Assembly: GCA_905182985.1 (NCBI GenBank)
Contig: CAJJDN010000075.1
Coordinates: 132,181-196,180, forward strand
From: Paramecium sonneborni
Taxonomy: Eukaryota; Ciliophora; Oligohymenophorea; Peniculida; Parameciidae
Length of the DNA: 64,000 nucleotides
Direction: 5' to 3'
Position numbers and translations under genes: made by a program. The notes beneath the pieces were generated by a model, which saw nothing but the letters and a program-made list of their open reading frames with translations, was not told where the DNA came from and made no database searches. Position 1 is the stretch's first letter, and each line of letters begins with the position of its first letter. This document shows, piece by piece, positions 36,564 through 48,171 of this stretch.

Positions 36564-37794
36564 TAAATTATATTCAAATAAAATTAAATAATTCTCATCC
36601 ATTACAAAAATACTATTGAATGCTTTAGAAATAACTTATTGAAAGCATTATTTAATTTTTATTATCTAAAAATTTTTTAAATCTCATCAAAATATTGAAA
36701 ACTAAAAAAATTATAAAATACATTTAAAGGGATAAATTTAAATACAAAAGAAATATAAACTAAATTTAATGACAGAATCTTAATCTCATAATTTAGTTGA
36801 ACATTAAATTTAATTTAAATTAATATTATTATATAAATTGAATTTTCATATTTCAGACATTTTATAAGATAAATATTTCTTTTATAATTCTTCAACAACA
36901 CCTTGTTTGAAATAGAAAAATACTCAATACCTTCTAAAAAAAAATGAAAAATGAAAGAAAATTAAAAGTTATTAAGAAAAAGGTATTTATTAATTTTTTC
37001 TAAAATAAATGATTATCAAGTGATTTTCCAATTATTATATAGAGAAATAATTCTATTAAAATTGATACTAGATTATAATTTTTATCTAACAGTTTAAGAT
37101 GAATATTTTATCGAATTCTATTTTTAACTTTTATTTTTTGGCAAAGTATTTTGATTTAGTCTTAATAATGATATTTTAACATTAACATTAAAATATTGTC
37201 TGGTTAATAAAAATTTCTAGCTTATTATTTAAACAATTTGATATCACTTTGAATTATTATTTTTTTGAATTTTAAAACTTGTTTATTAAAGCAAAAATCA
37301 TAGCCTGAACTCTTAAGATATAAATATATTTTTTTATTTATGATTTTTTGTTTAAATATAATAATTGTTCTTCATTATTATAAATTAAAATTTATTTATA
37401 TGTTATATATTTCATATATAAATTAAAATCATTATTTTCATAGCAACAGAAGTTTTGTAAATGAAAAATATGGAAACATGATCTTTTAGAAAGTAACAAT
37501 CATTTGGATAATTTTTTAAGATTCTAAATTTGAAGGTTGAGAAACTATGATATGAATATATAAGACTATTCGATAGATAATAAAACCTCAATAAAAAGTG
37601 AAAAAGGTTGCCATATATATTATATGGATACTTATTGATAAGATCAATTTTAATATAATATGTGTATATAAATCAAAAAGTTAATCGTTTTATTTAAGAT
37701 ACTCTATAGATTTCTTCTAGAACACATTAATAAACAATTTCTAATTTTGAACTGAAGTAATGACATACTAAATTATTATTAATTATGTTAAGAT
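36564..37794. other. gene-free stretch
   Basis: About 1.2 kb, one of the longest gene-free stretches in the window. Very AT-rich, with TA-rich blocks near 37380-37440 and 37610-37640. I see no sustained frame on either strand under the ciliate code. Confidence 0.45.
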
Positions 37795-38348
37795 TCATTA
37801 TAATACTAAAGATTTTATTTTTGAAATCATGTTCATTAGAATACTTTTTACATCTGGAAATAATTATACTGTTTCTATTATCTATTCTTCTTAAATAACA
37901 GTTGATTGACTCTCTTTATATAATGTATCGTAATCTCTAGTATATAGATTTTAATTATTTACTTCCCCATTATTTATGTCCATCTATATCTTAAGAATTT
38001 GTAATATCTATTTTTTACTGTGCTGAGTGATTTTGATGGAAAGTAAGTCGATATAACTTTGAATTTAGGTCCTAATTTTAATACAGATTAAAGAATTAAT
38101 CTATCTTCACTTGGAGTAAAAGATTCAAATGCAGGGATTCTAGTTTTTTTTCTTAGTTCTACTTTCTTTGCTTTTGAATAAAGTCTTTTGCGTTTCATCT
38201 TCTTTTTTGTTATTGTATTTTCGCTGTTGATTTTTGAAACTACTTTTTGTTGATCATCTTTTTCTTTTTTTCTAATTGATCGTGTTTGTGGAGGCTCATG
38301 ACTAATGGTTTTTACCTATTGTTCATCTTCATCTCCATTATTTGACAT
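37795..38348 (-). CDS. Myb/SANT-like DNA-binding protein
   Basis: 175 aa; one 26-nt intron (37937-37962, GTAAAT...TACTAG) gives exactly 176 codons. A very basic N-terminal half (repeated Lys/Arg runs, RKKEKDDQQK and KKKMKRKRLYSKAKK) precedes one Myb-type repeat at about residues 80-130 reading SFTPSEDRLILQSVLKLGPK, then VISTYF and VKNRYYKFLRYRW. The first core Trp is Phe, and helix 3 keeps NRYYKFLR. The C-terminal 40 residues are helical and acidic. Probably a nuclear chromatin or transcription protein; a single repeat resembles SANT or telobox-type factors. Convergent with the p24 gene across the long spacer. Confidence 0.75.
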
Positions 38349-38898
38349 GAAGAAAATCAAGTAATTTTTAGGAATTTAATTATTGAATTTCTGTTTTGTG
38401 AATTTATACAAAAAATTTAGAAAGATTTTATAATTACAAATATATATTATAAATTAATCTTGAAACTCTTAAGACTTCTTAATTTTTCTTTAAATTTATA
38501 TATTAATAAAATATATGATAAAACATAACTAAATTTTTAGACATTTTTATTAGTATTTATTATTTAATTATACACTAAAATGATTATATAATTTAATATA
38601 CCTTTGATCATTTAAACACAATATTCGTTTCAAAGTTGCATTGTATTAGACCTCATAATTTTAATAATAAATATTAATTCATCAATTAAAACAGAAAATT
38701 ACAAATATTTAAAATTATAATATAAGTAAAATATACTATCATACGTATATATGATGTAGAAGGTAAATATTTATGGTTTTAAAATGAAAAATTTAGAAAT
38801 AAACTCTTAAGAGTATTACCTTAACTTTTAATTTAGATAAACTTTGAAGAATTTGATGTTTTTAATTCATCTTATAATAAAAAAAAATATATAAATAA
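38349..38898. other. divergent intergenic spacer
   Basis: 550 bp between the 5' ends of the Myb-like gene (minus) and the next gene (plus); no open frame or recognisable motif. Confidence 0.5.
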
Positions 38899-39549
38899 AT
38901 GGGAGGATTCTGCCCAAGTCAAAACATAAAAGTTCTTCCCTCACCAGTCATTCAAGAGGAGATAACTGTTGACCCTCAAATAGAAATTGATACTCTTATT
39001 AATTAAGAAACCAATTACAAACTTAGTTTAAGTCATAATTTCTCTCTTGAGAATCCTACATTATAAACTTGTGATGAAGTAATCTTAGAAATCCTCTCTA
39101 TATCACTTTCATTTATGGTTAAGGATTTTTCTGAATAATCAAACTTTCTTAAATTGTAAATATAAAAATAGGTCTAAGACTTAATTCAATATAAAATTGA
39201 TTTCCAGGAGGATCTTCTTAAAATGCTTATTAATTATTACGATTTTCTAAGTTATGTTTAAGAAAATGGAGCTACAAAGGTTATTTCTTGGTGGAAGGAT
39301 CCTATTGGTGTAATTGAAGTAGAATAGGCAATTAAGCATTGGTCATAAGAATTTATTAAGTATGGAGGAAAATTGAGAAGAGAAAAAGCTTTCAGAAAAC
39401 TAAATCATCATCCTAAACCACCAGAACGCTTTGTAAAAACTAGAGAATGGATTAAAAAATAATCAGAAGGATAGGAAGACGATCTAAAACCAAAAAGAGA
39501 TGCTATAGCAACTACTAATAATTTTGAAGAAGGTTTTGAAGAAAATTGA
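38899..39549 (+). CDS. hypothetical protein, possible N-myristoylation
   Basis: 216 aa, a single uninterrupted frame of 217 codons. It begins MGGFCPSQ, with Gly2 and a Cys at position 5, a plausible acylation site. The rest is mostly helical: an amphipathic region at 60-130 (ISLSFMVKDFSEQ), a conserved-looking core WWKDPIGVIEVEQAIKHW, then a basic RREKAFRKLNHHPKPPERF segment and an acidic end. No TM helix or signal peptide. I do not recognise a family; a membrane-associated cytosolic protein is only an inference from the N-terminus. Confidence 0.72.
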
Positions 39550-40049
39550 TGTAATTTAGGATATATTTATAAATATCTATTTTTTTAAATCAAAAAATAT
39601 ATTTCTAAAATACTTATCAAATTTATATCAATTTCTTGCTAATATTCAATGTTATTAAATTTTAATCTCATTTTCCTTAAATTAGATTTATTCTATAATT
39701 TCACTTATTGATTTTTTTCTCATTTTAATTAAGATGTTAATATATATATATAATTTAAACTTAATAATAACCTTTTTATTATATTGAATTTAAATTAATA
39801 TTACATCTAATACCAAATTGGATATCTTAATTAATATAATCTTAAAAAATTTAATAGATAAAATTCTAATTCCAAATTGGATTCCCTAATTAAATTAACT
39901 TAAAAAATTTAATGAATATCTAAATATCTAATTTTTAATCTTAATTTAGAATATATGGGAACAAATATAGAATTTGGATAAAAATGGAATAAATTTTGTA
40001 ATTAGAAAAGAAAGATAAAAAATATTGGTTAATTAATAAAATAAAAAAA
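39550..40049. other. intergenic, no gene seen
   Basis: 500 bp between two plus-strand genes; AT-rich, with a near-repeat of a 40-60 bp segment (AAATTGGATATCTTAATTAA near 39815 and AAATTGGATTCCCTAATTAA near 39872). No coding frame recognised. Confidence 0.45.
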
Positions 40050-40474
40050 ATGGCTATTAATAATGGCATGGTCGTTCATTTTAGAGTCAACTGTGAATTT
40101 GTATTTTAAGGGTATTGATAATGATAAGTATAAGATGGTCTACAACAGCTGATGAAACAGGATTATTTTTTTTTGGATGTCTTATTGTAATGTTTTATTG
40201 TATGCTTCATATGAATCTGTATACAGTTAAATTAATTTTACCAAAAAAGTAAAAAAGTATCTAAAATTGAAGTTTGATTGTTGATATTAGTTGGTATTTA
40301 GTTTATGCAATGTCTGGTATAATGGTGATGTAATTGATAATGACAATGAATGGATGGGTGAATGTAGCAGTTGTTTTAGGATGCACAATAGGATATTCAA
40401 TATAGGAATCTTGGTCATAAATTTATGAAAAAGAAAATTAAGCTCCTCCTGGAGGTTGTGAATTTTGTAATTGA
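40050..40474 (+). CDS. Ctr-family copper transporter
   Basis: 125 aa; introns 40112-40134 (23 nt) and 40249-40272 (24 nt), both ending AAG, leave exactly 126 codons. Three TM segments: LFFFGCLIVMFYCMLHM (TM1, preceded by an FQGW-type lead-in and STTADETG), LIVDISWYLVYAMSGIMV (TM2) and NVAVVLGCTIGYSI (TM3). TM2 carries the MxxxM pattern (MVMQLIMTMNGW) and TM3 a GxxxG-like GCTIGY, both hallmarks of high-affinity Cu(I) channels, which act as trimers. The C-terminus ends PPGGCEFCN with a CxxC pair that may pass copper on. The N-terminal Met-rich extracellular stretch is short. Both introns are needed to keep the frame. Confidence 0.82.
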
Positions 40475-40662
40475 TATCATTCATATTATAAAATGATGTA
40501 TTGAAAAATATATATAAAGAAATGATTAAGTAATAATATAGATTGATTTATGAATATATAAATTATATTAAATATGGAGGAGTGAAAGATTTAAACTAAA
40601 AGGATAACAGTAAATGATAAATAAAATACATGTTTATTTTTAAGTTTTAATTGATTATTGAC

Positions 40663-41688
40663 TCATTTATGTTTCTTTTTAGACTTTTCTCTTCTTTTTT
40701 ATTTTTTAATAGGACTTTCTTCTCTTTTCTTATGTTTTTTGGCAGATTTAGACCTCGATCTTTCTTTAGGTTTTTTATTTGTTTTAACTTCATCTAAAAT
40801 GAAATAAGAAATAGAAATACCTTTTTTTGATTTTCTTCTTTTATCTTCTTCATCTTTTTCAACATGTTCTTCTTTAGTTTTTTTTAATAATTCTTCACTT
40901 CTTGATCTTCTCAATTCTCCTAGACCACCACCAAGACGACGGGGTCTCCATTTTAGAATAGTTCTACCTCTTTCGATGTCTACAACCAACTTTCTACCAT
41001 CTATACGCTTATCTACTGCATATTTATAAGCTTATTTAACACTGTTCTTGCTCTCATACTCTTTTAATTTAAAATCACCCCCTTACCAATGAATGCATAG
41101 CCTCTAGGCTTATCTTATGTAGAATCACGTATGATTCTTATTGATTTGATTGGTCCATATTCTTCAAATTCTTTACGTAATTTTTTATCAGTTGTAGCAT
41201 AATTCAATCTACTCACAAATAAAGTTTTATAAGGTTCTGATGTGATATTTGGATCTTCAAATGGATTCCATTATTAAAGTCTCTTCTTTAATTCTTCATT
41301 GTGAAGATTCTACTTTTCTAATCTCTTTAATATCTTAGCTGGCTTTCGAGATGGTTTTACAATATCTTTTATTATTAATACAATCATTACCTTTCTCTCT
41401 TTCCTCTCTTTACATCTATTCGTATTCATCTTCAAATTTATCAAGCATCCATTCAGCCTTTCTACCTAAACCTAATATTGGATCATAAGCTCTGCATTTT
41501 GGTTTTGGTTAAGATTTAATATGTGCTATTTAAGGAATCACAAATATTGGTTGCATCTTATTCTAAATATACAATCATACATCTGGTGGAAAGTCTGGTT
41601 TTCTTATGTTTGTCACCTATTACATTTACACTGGATTATTCATCATGTGTGCAAGTGGCATCATTGGTGGTTATGCTTGATAATACAT
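40663..41688 (-). CDS. SNRNP70: U1 snRNP 70 kDa protein
   Basis: 318 aa; introns of 18 nt (41563-41580), 25 nt (41366-41390) and 26 nt (41061-41086) leave exactly 319 codons. After a Pro/Met-rich start and a helical region ([17 protein letters not shown]) comes an RRM at about residues 135-215 with RNP2-like [10 protein letters not shown] and RNP1 RGYAFIEY. The diagnostic U1-70K extension follows: [18 protein letters not shown] and [10 protein letters not shown]. The C-terminus is short, Arg/Ser/Lys/Glu-rich ([25 protein letters not shown]), far shorter than the animal RS tail. It binds U1 snRNA stem-loop I and defines 5' splice sites in the nucleus. The upstream start is chosen because the 18-nt intron joins a Pro-rich N-terminus in frame; an internal Met at 41556 is the alternative. 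Confidence 0.92.
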
Positions 41689-42029
41689 TTTTAATTAATT
41701 TATATATTAAATATTCATTCCTACATATTATCATGCAATTATTTAACAATATTATTTTTATTTTTAATCTATTCCTTTTTTATCTCTATCCTTTTTTTTA
41801 TTATCAATATATCCTAATATTTTGCATTTACAGATAGATCATTTAAATATCAATATGTTGTATTCTTTTTTTTATCTTTACTAACCAACTTTAAATAAAT
41901 CCATCTGAAAAATATCTTAAATAAAACAATAAAACTAAAGTCTTCATTTTATTTTTTATGATTATTACTTTAATCATAGATATTTATTTTATATTAATAA
42001 TTCGTTAACTTATCATGATAAATGAATAA

Positions 42030-43544
42030 ATGTTTCAAGAACTCAAAAACTCTAATTTTAAATCCGTTATTGATAATTGTGTTTACCTCAAGAAAATATC
42101 AAATTCTTTGTATGGAGATGCAGAAATTTTGATTCATAAAGTTTATAATGTTTAATTGGTTTTAATTACAAAGATTTTCCATAGAAAAGAAGAAGCCAAA
42201 AAGTTACAAGAGGAAACAATATTGAGACTTAATCTTATTTCAGAAAAAATATTACGCTTAGTTTGTTATAATAGTAAAAAGAAGTATTTAAATTAGTAAA
42301 GGAAGTTAAAGAATTATGCGGCAACTTCTATAGAATCTAGTGGATATATGAATTTCATTCACATACACTTTAAGATAACATTTTACACAGAAAGAAAAAA
42401 GAACTTCCCTTTAGTGAAATTGAAATCATCAATCTTTTAGAAACAATACTCCAAGGATTTCAAATTTTAAAATCTGTTTCTATAAGACATGGTTATTTAT
42501 AACCTAAACATATCATTCAAAAAACTAAATCTTAAAATTACTGTATATCTGATATTAAATTTATCACAAAAATGACAGAGTATTAAGAAGCTTTACAAAA
42601 TATTGACTCTATTTAATAATGTTTCCTATCACCAGAATTACTCAAGGAATTGTAAAAAGGTAATTAAGAAAACTCAAGTTATGAAAAAAATGAGATATTT
42701 TCTATTGGATTAATCTTATTAAATTGTATGCTTCTTGAATATCCTGAAATTTACGATCTTCAAAATTTTGCTATTAAGTAACAAAAACTCTAAGAATATT
42801 TAAATATTGTTCAATAAAGATATTAGAGTGCCTAAATTGTAAGAGAAATGCTTCTAATTGACATTTATCATAGGTATGCAATTAATTGATAGTAGACCAT
42901 CATTAGAACAACTTATTTCATTACTTACATAATTCAAATACAAAATGTAAGTCAAGCCATCTCCAAAACCTTAGACTAATTATATTCTTCATATTGATCA
43001 AAGCAAAGAAAATCACTCTTCATTATATGAACGTAAATATGCCACCGAAAATCAATAACATTCTACTACTCCATTAAAATCTAATTAAGAATAAACTCAT
43101 ACTCGTAAAATATCTTAATTGACACCAATTACACATCTTACACATTCTCCACTCAATTAGAATAAATAAGAATTTACAGAAGTTTCTACTATTAGTCAAA
43201 ATAGTTACTTTTAATTAGATACTTCTAATATAAATAATTCTAGTTAAAGGGATCCATATAATTTTACTTATAGAGATATTACTCCAGAAAGAAAAACTAA
43301 ACCATGTCCATCCCCATTTAAATAAATTACTTCTAATAATGTTCAAAATTCATCAAGAACCAATTATTTTTTTACATCTATTAAATAAAACGAAAGTTAA
43401 TCTTAAATAAAACCAGAATAAATCAGTTATGATTTTGCCGAAGGAATTAAATTAAATGTTCCTAAATCGTTGTAATAAGAATTTACTAAATTAGAAAAAA
43501 GAAGTTACCAATACTTGAATCAGTATTAATAGCAGTTATTTTGA
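42030..43544 (+). CDS. kinase-like protein, degenerate
   Basis: 489 aa; introns 42274-42296 (23 nt) and 42874-42895 (22 nt), both ending TAG, leave exactly 490 codons. The first 290 residues follow a kinase fold: VLITKIFHRKEEAKK (VAIK-like lysine strand), HSHTLQDNILHRKKK, LLETILQGFQILKS helix, HGYLQPKHII where HRDxKPEN should be, ISDIKFIT near the DFG position, SPELLKEL for APE, IFSIGLILLNCML for subdomain IX, and RPSLEQLI at the end. No glycine loop was recognised and the catalytic Asp is missing, so it is probably inactive. The C-terminal 200 residues are Ser/Thr/Asn-rich with several S/TP sites (THSPL, DITPERK, CPSPF), a likely phosphorylated tail. Confidence 0.72.
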
Positions 43545-43559
43545 AATAAATATATATTT

Positions 43560-45110
43560 TCGTCTACAAATATCATAATCATAATATTTATATGAGTTTC
43601 ATAATCTCTAGAATCTTTTTGTTTTTTTATTCTATCTTCATTTTAAATCATTTCATATTATTATTACTCAATTAATCCATAATGGTTATTTTAATCTTTA
43701 TCTTTAGGTAAATCTGCAACACTTTATCTTAATCCTTTGCTCATATTTATGAGAAATATATATGTTTTAATTAATTTAATTAAAGGCACCTAACTATTTT
43801 TCTTTGTAATTTTATAAATTATTCTTATGATCATTATGAAATTCTATTAACTTTAGAGATTAAATAAATTAGACTGCTATTTAGTAGGATTTTTAGCATT
43901 AGTATATATATTAACTTATTTAAAATAAATTAATTGTTTTATTCTATTCGATAAAAATGGATTTATCATTTATTATGCAATTTTATATTCAAATTTTGAT
44001 AAAATTTCAAATTGAATATCAACTTTTAATTAGGATTCGGTATATTTAATAAATCGCCATTTAAGTTAATTTTAATGTTTGGCTTAAAATTGGTTATAAC
44101 CTTGAATTTACTGTTATAAAGTTTACTAATATTTATATTAGCTCCTTTAATTTTATAATAATATTGCATGGAATTCTTAGTAAAGATTTTACAAGTTTTA
44201 TCAAAAGTGAGTTTTAAATTCTGTATTAGCTATTTAAAACATAAAATTTTATAAAAGAATTTAAATATGGAATATTTGCTAATTCAAATTAATGTTTATA
44301 ATTTGGAAAATATTATGGGCAAGTTAATTATCAGAAATATCTTTATATGCAGACAAAAAATTTTTATTTTATACTTTTTTTTGTTGTTTTGAATTATATT
44401 GCTTACTCTATTAAAGTTAATCTATATTAACATAAATATTTTTTTCATGATAGTAATCTGATATTATTTATGATTTTATTTTCTTGTAGATTATTTCCAT
44501 TCACAACGTCATTATAAATTTCATTAATTAAAGATCTTAAAAAAATCATATCTTTGCTGTATTATCATAAACTAATGACCATATGGAGCTTAAAAGAATG
44601 GTTTTCACTACTTCTTTAGTTATATTGATTTCGATCTGTATTGTGATCAATCTCAATAAATTATTTTTTGGCTTCAAATCTCTATGGAAAAAGTTTGGTT
44701 CTTAAAACTAACAATTAAAACAATTATCTGAAGTTCTTTAATTATTTATTTAAAATATTTATGTATCTATCAAAATTTTTATTTTACTTATTATGATAAT
44801 ATTTTTTTCTATAATAATCATGATGGATAGCCATTTGAGCACTATTTATTAAGTAATTATGAAAAAAAATATTTGTATTAGAAAAGTAAGAAGAAAAAAG
44901 ACAGTTGATTTTTTAAATATTTCATCTAAAGAACTCTTTTAATTACATAAAGTTTATAAACATCTAATAGTAGAGAAGGTTGCTCTCTATCCAAATATAC
45001 TAATATTTGAAAAAAATATATTTTCAATCAATTTTAATAATTAATTGCAGAATTAAATATTTTCATTTAATAATTCAACATTATTTGATTATTGATGAAA
45101 ATTATTAAAA
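43560..45110 (+). pseudogene. relic of a multi-pass membrane protein
   Basis: Strongly hydrophobic protein-like segments occur in succession on the plus strand. Examples are about 43770-44010 (QLFFFVILQIILMIIMKF and CYLVGFLALVYILTYL), 44065-44200 (LILMFGLKLVITLNLLL) and 44350-44640 (FYFILFFVVLNYIAYSIK and LILFMILFSCRLFPF). The segments are separated by in-frame TGA codons with no usable GT...AG pair of normal length around them, for example at about 44013. The order of helices and a charged SLIKDLKKIIS loop vaguely recall an ABC-transporter membrane domain, but no nucleotide-binding motif was found. A decayed gene is the simplest reading; a heavily interrupted live gene is the alternative. 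Confidence 0.45.
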
Positions 45111-45528
45111 TTTCCAATGTTATACATTATAACACCATAATAAATAAATAAAAAACGAGAAAATTTTTATTCAAATTTAAGCTAATTATATTGGATATAT
45201 TAAGAGATCAAGATATTTAATTGACTCGTTTGATAATTTGAGATACATATTTAAAAAAATGAAACATTATTTACCTTAATTTTACTTGTTTGTATAATAT
45301 GATATTTTAAATAATTATTACTTAGTGTAATCAAAATCAGTTAATCATTTTTATTTTGTGGTTAGAGATAGATTAACTAAAAAAATTTAAATTGGCTTAG
45401 ATACGTGAATTTTAAATTAAGGCAATCTCTCTGAAATTATCATATAAAGAGTTTGAATGAACCAAAAGTTATTACATTAAATAAAACATAATTTCAATAT
45501 TTTACAACAAATATCGATATTAAGTAAT

Positions 45529-45876
45529 TCACATTTTGGATATCATCAATTTTAAGAACAGTAATTTGGTCTAAAGTTCATTAATGAGGGCTATCTTTGA
45601 TTCTAATTACTCTTTAGTATCATCAAATTGATTTTGGATAGACTTTTTATTTTGTTTTGTACTTGTTTCCTTCTTTGAAGGATCATTATTATTCTTTTAT
45701 TATATTATTTTCTTCTTTCTAATCATTTTCAATGAGATTTTTGGAGTAATAAGTTAGTAAGAAACAGTACAAATATTTTTCAATTCCTGACAAATTAACT
45801 TAACATTTTCATTTTCAGAAGTTTTTAAATTCGCAATTGTATTGATTTCATTTTAAGGTTGGCTCTTTATTTCCAT
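45529..45876 (-). CDS. small Lys-rich coiled-coil protein
   Basis: 115 aa in one frame of 116 codons from ATG to TGA, no intron needed. Sequence is helical: MEIKSQPQNEINTIANLKT, then KLICQELKNICTVSY, a basic middle (KMIRKKKIIQQKNNNDPSKKE) and a heptad-like end (TKEQLESKIALINELQTK). No signal peptide or TM helix and no family recognised. It lies between a gene relic and the next plus-strand gene, so it could be a chance frame, but its length, composition and ATG favour a real gene. Confidence 0.5.
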
Positions 45877-46042
45877 AAGACTTTAAAAATGATTGGAAAA
45901 TTTGTTAAATTTTATTAATATGAAAAAAAATTCATATTAAGTACTCAAGATCCATTTAATCTATTTTCAAAAAAGGGATTTATAGAATATAATGATCTAA
46001 TATTTAATTTTATATTATTAATTAAATACTGATATATTGAAA

Positions 46043-47181
46043 ATGACAGAAGAAATTATAAGTCAATATATTCCTAAATATAATAATGGAACTGCTATTT
46101 TAAAAGATTTACTTCGAGATGGTCTTGAGTAAGCATTCATTAGGAAATTCAAAAATAAAGATGATTCAATATATATTTCCGAATTTAAATTGAGACATAA
46201 TTTAGAAAAAAGAGATAAAGATAATGATCATCTTATAGAATAAAAAAAAAAATCAAACTTAATAATCAAAAAGATATGATGAGATGTGTAAACATTATCC
46301 AAAACATAAAAGTGGAAACTGATTTACAATACAATCCTAAATATTTCCAAGAAAATACATTTTTTATGAATTAAAATTTGGATGCCATTAAATAAAAGAT
46401 TATAGAAAAGAATAATGTATAAATTATTAAAAAGGCATAGGAATTTAAATCGATGCAAAAAGCTCTCAACATTTGGTTTTAATAATCATAATAATAAAAA
46501 AATGAAGATGCGAACAAATATTAACAATAAACAAATAAAAAATAAATGAATTAATCATCATAAATTATTATTAAACAACATCAAACTGAAGGAATTTAGG
46601 TTTCTGGTATTATTACAACCAAATAAGGATATAAAATATCATATCCTAATTTAGCATATATCCTCAAAGCTACTGATATTCCAGATATAGAGCCTTAATG
46701 CTCTTTGATTAAGAAAATCAGGCCATTAAAACAAGTAAATTTTGACTATTTAGATGATTTGAGAAGATATGTTTGGAAATATAAATAATATACCTAGTTT
46801 TTCAAAATTCTCCTTAAAGTTTCTTAAGGCAATACTGAAATTTCAGAAACTCTTGTAAAAATTTAAAAGAGAATGAAAACAGGATTTTATCATGTCATGA
46901 CCTTTTATCACATTTCCAATAGAAGTTGGTCTATTTGTAAATTAATCAAGAATTTAAATAAAAAAGGACTTTATTAACGAGAAAGGTAGAATCTTTATGA
47001 TGTAATAAATCATATATGACAATAGAAAATTTTGGAAAACATTCAAGAAGACCTTGAAGAAATTTTTAACCCATTATTATTATCAACTGATTATGTTCCA
47101 ATAGAGGAACAATACATTTCTTTTTAATAGTATAAAAAAAGACTCCAAGAAGTTATTTTAATGAGAGAAAATGGACTTTGA
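46043..47181 (+). CDS. hypothetical protein with a frameshift in a poly-A run
   Basis: Reading from the ATG (MTEEIISQYIPKYNNGTA) the frame is protein-like up to an 11-A run at 46242-46252. Beyond it the coding frame is shifted by one (KLNNQKDMMRC onward) and continues to TGA at 47179-47181 with one 24-nt in-phase intron (47002-47025). No GT...AG pair can bridge the shift, so either one A is missing from the assembly, the gene is broken, or translation starts at ATG 46276. The product is about 370 aa: helical charged regions, a Gln/Asn-rich stretch, then a domain with SGIITTKQGYKISYPNLAYI and LDDLRRYVWKYKQY, ending in a charged helix. Not recognised. Confidence 0.6.
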
Positions 47182-47469
47182 GTGGGTATTGATTCTATAT
47201 ATTTATTTCTAATTAAACTAGTAAATAGATTAATAATTAATATATATTCTCTTGTGAAATTCATTATTTATATTAAAAAAAAATGTTTTTATTTTATTTA
47301 TACATTCAAAAAAAGTCTTATTTACATAAGTAAAACTATTGTTTAAGTATGCTTTAATTGAAAACATTTTTTATGATTTAATAGGACTAAAAAAAGATGA
47401 AAAAAATAATATTTTAAATGCATTTATTATCAAAGTATAAAAATAATTTTGATAATATTTATATATAAA

Positions 47470-48088
47470 ATGAGAGTAATCGTTTTTAGTTTCCTTTTTA
47501 TTAGTAATTTATGTGCTTATAGGATCAACGAGAATTTAATATAGGAGAAGGAAAGAAGATTTGATGAAGATAACTAATAGTAAGAGTAAGAGTACTCTGA
47601 AAAATTATAATAGTGTTTTGAAAACGAATTAGATGCAAAATAGGAATTAGAAAATGGTAACTCAATTAAAGTATTTTTGAGTAATGAAATTTGATGAAAA
47701 AACAAAAGGATTTGGAGAAGGATATGAAGTATACAGTGAGGATTAAAATGAATTAAATGATGAAATAGAAGGATTTGGTGATGGATTGGATGTTTATAAA
47801 GAAGAGGAAGAAAAAGAATTAAGGGATGAAAAATTAGGAAATAAAATACATGGATTTGGAAAAGGTGAAAATGTTTATGAAGAGGAAGAGAAGAAAGAAA
47901 ATGAATAATTAGAGGTTAAGGGATTTGGTAAAGGAGAGGAAGTTTATGATTAGGAAAGGTAAGAAAAAGAAAAGTCAGAGGAAAATGGATTTGGAGATGC
48001 TTTAGGAACGATTGATGATTATGAGAATTAATAAGAAAGTGAAAATTAATTTGTATAGTTGTCAAGAAATTTAAGAAAAAAAGGATGA
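47470..48088 (+). CDS. secreted acidic protein with GFG repeats
   Basis: 197 aa; one 25-nt intron (47657-47681, GTAACT...TTGAG) leaves exactly 198 codons. Signal peptide MRVIVFSFLFISNLCAY. The mature part is extremely acidic (Glu/Asp runs). It carries five units around a GFGxG core: KGFGEGYEVYSED, EGFGDGLDVYKEEEE, HGFGKGENVYEEEE, KGFGKGEEVYDQE and a decayed NGFGDALGTIDDYE. Spacing is about 25-30 residues. Such acidic repeats suggest calcium binding or packing in secretory granules (inference). The acceptor GAG is unusual. Convergent with the alveolin-like gene, 83 bp between stops. Confidence 0.78.
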
Positions 48089-48171
48089 TTATTAATATTA
48101 CTGTGAAATAGAGGAACATCAATAATAAATAGAAAAATATGGCTTATATGTTATATAAACGATTATGATAA

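Noticed and set aside
41523..41837. Plus-strand hydrophobic open frame
   Set aside because: It begins at GTG and lies antisense to the 5' exons of U1-70K; no ATG or family features.
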